Both the position numbers and the translations under genes were made by a program. A model generated the notes under the pieces. It did no database searches. It worked only from the letters and a program-made list of their open reading frames with translations, and was not told the DNA's origin. From CAWEFA01 sp963851385 (GTDB lineage Bacteria > Bacteroidota > Bacteroidia > Bacteroidales > DTGW01): a stretch of 10,725 bases of DNA. Positions 6,468-10,725 of this stretch are shown here, in pieces (positions within the stretch are counted from its first letter, which is position 1; each line of letters starts with the position of its first letter). The stretch covers positions 1 to 10,725 of the forward strand of contig CAWKPE010000005.1 in the NCBI GenBank assembly GCA_963851385.1. Direction: 5' to 3'.

Positions 6468-7904
6468 ATAAAATCATTGTGATGACTGCCTCAGCCGGAC
6501 TTTTAATTTCAATGCTTTTCCTTCAACCCAAAGTTGCATTATTTGTTCGGTATCTTTCAGATTAAGAATGACCACTGCAATTTTCCCATCTGGATTGATA
6601 AATGCAGTGGCAATAAAATCATCGCTGCTTGAAGTGCATGCAATCCGTTTGGCACCTGGTTTGATAAATCTTGAAAATTGTCCGAATGTATAGTGAGGCG
6701 GGTTAAATATAATTTCACCTGTCCGTAAATCAGCCGTGATAATATTTGATCCGTGCTGGACGCCAGCATGACGGGGGCCGCCATTCTGATCGAGAAGCAA
6801 GGTTCCAGAACGTATATCCATTGGCCCAATTGTTTAAATCCATGATCATATTCTTCGCAATACGGATTGCAGATGACCACGATCCATCCATTCCCGCTTC
6901 AGTATATAAAAGTTTTTTATCCGGAAACGCATCATGAACCATGCCGGACATTTTCGAAATGTTCACCGACATACCAATGAAATGCTGTTCCCCAAATATA
7001 TTGAGATGCTTGAGGATCTTCGTAAGCGACTTCTGCACGTTGATACATAATTCCACGATTATGGTCCCAGATCATGAGTTTAAGATCGGATAATCCATTT
7101 TTTTTAAATGCCGGTCCTAGATAATCGCGTACAAAATCTTTTTCTTCTGTGGCAGTATAAATGCACGATTCCCATACCTGGGTTGCGAGTGCCTCATTTT
7201 GAACCGTTACACCCCACATAGGAATTCCTGCTGCCTGATAGGCTTTAATGTATTTAACAAAATAATTTGCCCAGGTTTGATAAGTATTCCAATTTGAGTT
7301 TTCCGCCATGAAGCATCTCATTGTTCGTTTTCATCCACGCAGGAGGACTCCAGGGTGAAGCAAAAATTTTGATGTTTCCTTTTGCAGTTTCCTGAGCCCT
7401 TTTCATAAAAGGTATTCGATATTTCAGATCATGCTCAATCGTAAAATTTTTCAGTTCCTTATCTCCTGCCACATCATCATACGTATACATCTCATCCGAA
7501 TAGTCGCAGCTATGAATCGTCGTACGGCATAAGGTATATGCATTCCCTTCCAGAGGATCAAAACATGCCTTTAATACCTTTTCCTGCGACTCTTTGGGCA
7601 GCTTGCCAAACGTAACCGCGGCTGCATCTGTAAATGCCCCGCCGAAACCTTCGATGACCTGGAAGGATTTGTGTCTATCGATTATGATCGTCGGATAATT
7701 TTCATCAGGTTGTTCCAGGGATTCAAAAGCAGTGAATCCGCAATCTGCTAATAGTTGTCCTGTGGACTTTGCGGTGATGTAAATCTCAGCTTCTTTTATA
7801 TCCTTTTGTTGACAATAAGACGGCAAAACAAAAATGCCCAACATAACTCCGATAAAAAAGAAAAGCCATAATTTAATTTCAAATAACATGATAAGTGTTC
7901 TCAT
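6466..7904 (-). pseudogene. GH30 family glycosidase, broken by four single-base frameshifts
   Basis: This is a glucosylceramidase-like GH30 enzyme, a secreted beta-glycosidase with a TIM barrel plus beta domain. The pieces line up in order: signal peptide (MRTLIMLFEIKLWLFFFIGVML), VIEGFGGAFTDAAA, IFASPWSPPAWMKTNNEML, the acid/base Glu in TVQNEALATQ, IWDHNRGIMYQRA, GTAFHWYVGEHFENV, the nucleophile Glu in LLYTEAG, LLLDQNGGPRHAG and PGAKRI. The frame shifts by +1 near 7281-7286, 6943-6947 and 6801-6802, and by -1 at the T4 run 6501-6504. The last correction gives a family-like end, KSPAEAVITMIL, and a stop at 6466-6468. Correcting all four yields an exact 478-residue frame, a normal family length. 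Both catalytic Glu remain, although NEP is NEA here. GC is about 47% in sampled lines against 34% around it. It is either a decayed acquired gene or a badly assembled stretch. Confidence 0.85.
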
Positions 7905-8303
7905 AAATTTCCTCCAAATAGTTGTTTAGTTGTTTAGTAATTTAATAGATTAAGTTTTATATAGAATAAATTGATATTACAAATATCTGTAAATTATTCA
8001 ATTCCATATATATTTTCAACCCCAAGTTCAAGAAAAATATTTGGAAATCTGTTTTCAAATTAAACTATTAACACAAATTTAACAACATTTGGCTACAAAC
8101 GCTGACGCGCGTTTGTGAAGCTGTATAAAAATGGATTTTTTATGTCATTCTCCGAAAGATGGAATGACAATTATTGTAGCATGGAGTTCATTTTTACACA
8201 ACCTCTGTAACGCATGTATTTTCATTAATGCAAGTATTGGGTGAAACACTCGTTGCAAACGAACGTTCCGAAGACCCTGCTAGAAACAAAAATTACATTT
8301 AAG
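7905..8303. other. ~400-base non-coding region with several short hairpins
   Basis: No gene is seen. Three perfect short stems occur: ACAAACGC/GCGTTTGT (8095-8102 with 8109-8116), TGTCATTC/GAATGACA (8143-8150 with 8162-8169), and TCGTT/AACGA (8250-8254 with 8258-8262), the last next to the palindrome GAACGTTC. The stretch 8095-8280 is richer in GC than the AT-rich part beside the GH30 gene. It could be a remnant of a dispersed intergenic repeat, but only one copy is in the window. None of the stems has a T run placed to terminate the FISUMP gene. Confidence 0.5.
7911..7915 (-). promoter_or_regulatory. Strong Shine-Dalgarno site of the GH30 gene
   Basis: On the minus strand GGAGG lies six bases before the ATG at 7904, which fixes that start. 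Such a perfect site is unusual for Bacteroidota and fits the different base composition of this gene. A second Met five codons in (MLFEIKL) is the weaker alternative. Confidence 0.6.
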
Positions 8304-9350
8304 TTATCTATTCATTAGACATCGGATACTGAAACCTTCTCTTCCGCCATTTTCAAAACCAATAAAACTAATTCCATCAAATAAAGAAGGACATAAAGGA
8401 ACTGTGATATAATATATATCACTCCCTACAGTATCTATGTCAAATTCTGTGGTGCCATAAAATGCCACATCACCAAAGCCTTCAAATTCACCTGTTGGCC
8501 TTCGATATCCGCCAGGTAATGCTGTAAAACCACTTTTATTACTTGATTTATTTTTAAAAACTGTATCACTGGTAGGATAAACAACTGTTATATCATGCCA
8601 ATGAACATCACCTGAATCAAGTAATTCTATACTATTGCCATATATACTTGCTGTATTTGTTATAAGTGTATTAAAATCCCCTTCACTTGGCACATGCCAT
8701 CCTGTTGGACATATTCCACGTTCATCAGTAGTCACATACCATGTATATAACCGTCCGTATAGTGCTAAATTAGCATTATTTCCATTTACAGGCCACTGAT
8801 ACTTTGGTTCAGTAACGTAAGATATATCTGATGAAGTTGTAAGAATTTCATCACCGTTATTATAATGGGATACTTTTAAATTTTCTTTCATCCATATTTG
8901 GTTGCCAATATCAATTGCATTATATGTATTACCTTCGTTGTCCTTAACAGTTGAACTGAATGTAGTAAAACTTATGATGTTGCTATATGCCATTCCTGCA
9001 GCATTAATTGCAAATGCCCTGATATAATAAGTCGTACTTGGTTTTAGTCCAGAAAAAGAAAATGTATAATTACTAGTGTAATAATCGATACGTATATTTT
9101 CATCATTAATATTGGGTTCCGGGGAAGTACTCCAGCAAATACCATACTGGGAAATGTATTCTCCTTTCTTAGATGTAGCGGAGATAGTACATAAAGCTGA
9201 ATGTATGCAAATATTATAAACACTGTCGGTAGCAACAGTTGGCAAGGACGGCGGTGTTGGTTTCTGTGTATTATCCTCCTTCTTACATGATTGAAGAAAA
9301 ATGCATACTATAGTTGTAATGAGTATTGTAATTTGAATATAGGTTTTCAT
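8304..9350 (-). CDS. FISUMP-domain lipoprotein with an Fn3-like domain
   Basis: With the ATG at 9350 the 348-residue protein begins MKTYIQITILITTIVCIFLQSC, a lipoprotein signal peptide with Cys22 as the lipid-anchored residue. The KKEDN that follows resembles the Lys plus acidic pair export signal that sends Bacteroidota lipoproteins to the cell surface. Residues about 38-130 look like a fibronectin type III domain (GLKPSTTYYIRAFAINAAGMAYSN). Residues about 135-348 form a Fibrobacter succinogenes major paralogous (FISUMP) domain: VKDNEGNTYNAIDIGNQIWMKENL, LYGRLYTWY, CPTGWHVPSEGDF, TALPGGYR and a terminal GFSIRCL. The molecular role of FISUMP domains is not well defined; they are common in surface proteins of gut and anaerobic Bacteroidota. 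An upstream ATG at 9383 would put 11 residues before the signal peptide and is less likely. Confidence 0.88.
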   Translation of the reverse strand: MKTYIQITILITTIVCIFLQSCKKEDNTQKPTPPSLPTVATDSVYNICIHSALCTISATSKKGEYISQYGICWSTSPEPNINDENIRIDYYTSNYTFSFSGLKPSTTYYIRAFAINAAGMAYSNIISFTTFSSTVKDNEGNTYNAIDIGNQIWMKENLKVSHYNNGDEILTTSSDISYVTEPKYQWPVNGNNANLALYGRLYTWYVTTDERGICPTGWHVPSEGDFNTLITNTASIYGNSIELLDSGDVHWHDITVVYPTSDTVFKNKSSNKSGFTALPGGYRRPTGEFEGFGDVAFYGTTEFDIDTVGSDIYYITVPLCPSLFDGISFIGFENGGREGFSIRCLMNR

Positions 9351-9438
9351 ATAATTTTTTTTTAAAAGTTTCACAACTGACATAAAAAATTTAAATTATT
9401 ATTTTATATAGGTTTGGGTCACTCTTTTTAAACGAATT

Positions 9439-10625
9439 TTATTTTTTAATAAATCTATCACTATAAATTCTATCGTTTGAAAAAACAAAAATACTGTAAA
9501 CTCCCGGTTTAAGTTTAGCTACATTAATTTCAAAACTATTATTGAATGTTTTATTAAAAGACAGTACAATTTTTCCGGTATTATCGAATATCCTTATCGC
9601 ATTTCCCTTATTTACTTTTAAATTCAATATTTTACTACAGGGATTAGGACTAATTTTTAAGCTTTCTGAATAAGATTGTGTTTTCAGCGCCGATACTCCT
9701 GATTTTGAGTATCTAAATATGGTATTGTATCCGACAGCGATACCTAATGTATCATTTACAAATTTTATACACTGCAAGTCATTGGTAGTTATTGATTCAT
9801 TTGTCCATGAATTACCACCATTTGTTGTTTTGATTAAAGCACCATTGTTTCCACATATATAACCAATTGTATCATTAATAAAATAGACTGAATTCAGTAC
9901 TTTTGTAGTAGGACTTGACAGAGCTTTCCAATTTTCGCCATAATCATTAGTTTTAATAATATTTCCTGCCCAACCGACAGCATAGCCAATGCTATCCGAA
10001 GGGAAAAATACACTAAAAGTTTGATTATTATTTGGTGCTGATTTTGGCTCCCATGACAACCCTGCATTAGTTGTTTTTGCAATAAATGATTCGCTGCTGA
10101 AAAACCACCTACGCAATAACCTGTATCACGGTTAGTAAAAAATACAGAATATAAATCTGAACCAATAGATGGATTGGTAATGTTCCACCTGTGATTACTA
10201 TACTTCATGATCAATCCATTTGTACCGACTATATACCCCGAATCCTTTGGATTAAAATACATACCAAATATATAGTTGCTGATATCAATGGTTGTGTCAA
10301 TACTCCAAGTATTTCCACCATTAATTGTTTTAATTATTGTATCCCCACCTGCAGCAAAGCCTGTATTATTATCAACAAATACTATTGATTCCAATTCATA
10401 TTTTATATTTGATGTTAAAGAATCCCAAGTTAGACCACCGTTTATTGTCCTCAAAATTCTTCCATCAGTCCCACAAATAAAACCTGTATCAACCGAAGGA
10501 AATGCTACAGATAAGAAACGTACATTATCTGAATAGGGATATGTAATTTCTTTCCAGTTTTGACCATTTGCATAAGAATAAATGCAAGCTAAAAACATTA
10601 GTAGAGTATAGGTTTTCTTTTTCAT
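9439..10625 (-). pseudogene. T9SS-secreted Ycf48/BNR-repeat protein with one frameshift
   Basis: A signal peptide (MKKKTYTLLMFLACIYSYANG, cut before QN) is followed by about seven repeats of the Ycf48/BNR (Asp-box) propeller type. They show DTGFICG/DSIGYAVG turns and boxes such as TINGGLTW, TINGGNTW, TTNAGLSW and TTNGGNSW. The last ~75 residues are a type IX secretion C-terminal sorting domain (ISPNPCSKILNLKV ... LKPGVYSIFVFSNDR), so the protein should cross the outer membrane by T9SS. The frame breaks at the A5 run 10100-10104 (T5 in the coding sense). One more base restores YCVGGFFSSESFIAKTTNAG and gives an exact 395-residue frame. The homopolymer setting makes sequencing error plausible, so the gene may be intact in the organism. 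The partner or ligand is unknown. The FISUMP gene follows 88 bases downstream on the same strand. Confidence 0.85.
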
Positions 10626-10725
10626 AAAATAAAGGGTTTAAAGCTTAAAAAATTTTAGTTTCTATAAAGTAAATTTATTTCTTGTTTATTTCGGGCTTTG
10701 GGTAAATCTCTACAAACTAGCGCTA

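Noticed and set aside
6730..7321. Independent small genes on the minus strand at 6932-7321, 6730-7056 and 6474-6821
   Set aside because: These are consecutive pieces of one GH30 protein in shifted frames, not separate genes.
9439..10116. Separate gene starting at TTG 10116
   Set aside because: It begins mid-repeat without a signal peptide, yet ends in a T9SS sorting domain. It joins perfectly to the upstream frame after one base at 10100-10104.

Overview
The window reads as Bacteroidota (Bacteroidetes), most likely a metagenomic or draft contig. Supporting signs are AT-rich DNA (about 34% GC in the lines I counted), a Bacteroidota-type ribosomal protein S1, a type IX secretion C-terminal sorting domain, a lipoprotein with a FISUMP domain, and mostly weak Shine-Dalgarno sites. 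I cannot place it below phylum; Bacteroidales-like is a guess.

The first ~140 bases do not belong with the rest. They are about 80% GC in the first 60 bases and encode the glycine-rich end of a von Willebrand factor A (VWA) type protein of the kind seen in actinobacteria. At about 134-143 they are fused to the middle of rpsA. This looks like a chimeric contig edge, and it removes the start of rpsA.

Bases 138-4319 are a rightward housekeeping block: rpsA (5'-truncated, with a long Lys-rich repetitive tail), a single-domain STAS protein, RNase Z (rnz) and GMP synthase (guaA). All are intact apart from the rpsA truncation. rnz carries a terminator-like hairpin plus T8 inside its coding sequence. 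At 4578-5609 there is an exported YncE-like beta-propeller protein. Then come ~500 non-coding bases with an 11-bp inverted repeat just before a small orphan gene (6118-6309).

From 6466 to the end everything is on the minus strand and concerns secreted or surface proteins. A GH30 glycosidase gene is broken by four single-base shifts and has clearly higher GC than its neighbours. After ~400 non-coding bases come a FISUMP lipoprotein and a T9SS-secreted Ycf48-like/BNR repeat protein with one homopolymer frameshift.

I see no convincing new multi-gene system. The parts most worth a second look are the hairpin inside rnz, the unusual S1 tail, the inverted repeat with the small orphan gene, and whether the GH30 lesions are biological decay or assembly error. 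The chimeric left end should be trimmed before any interpretation.
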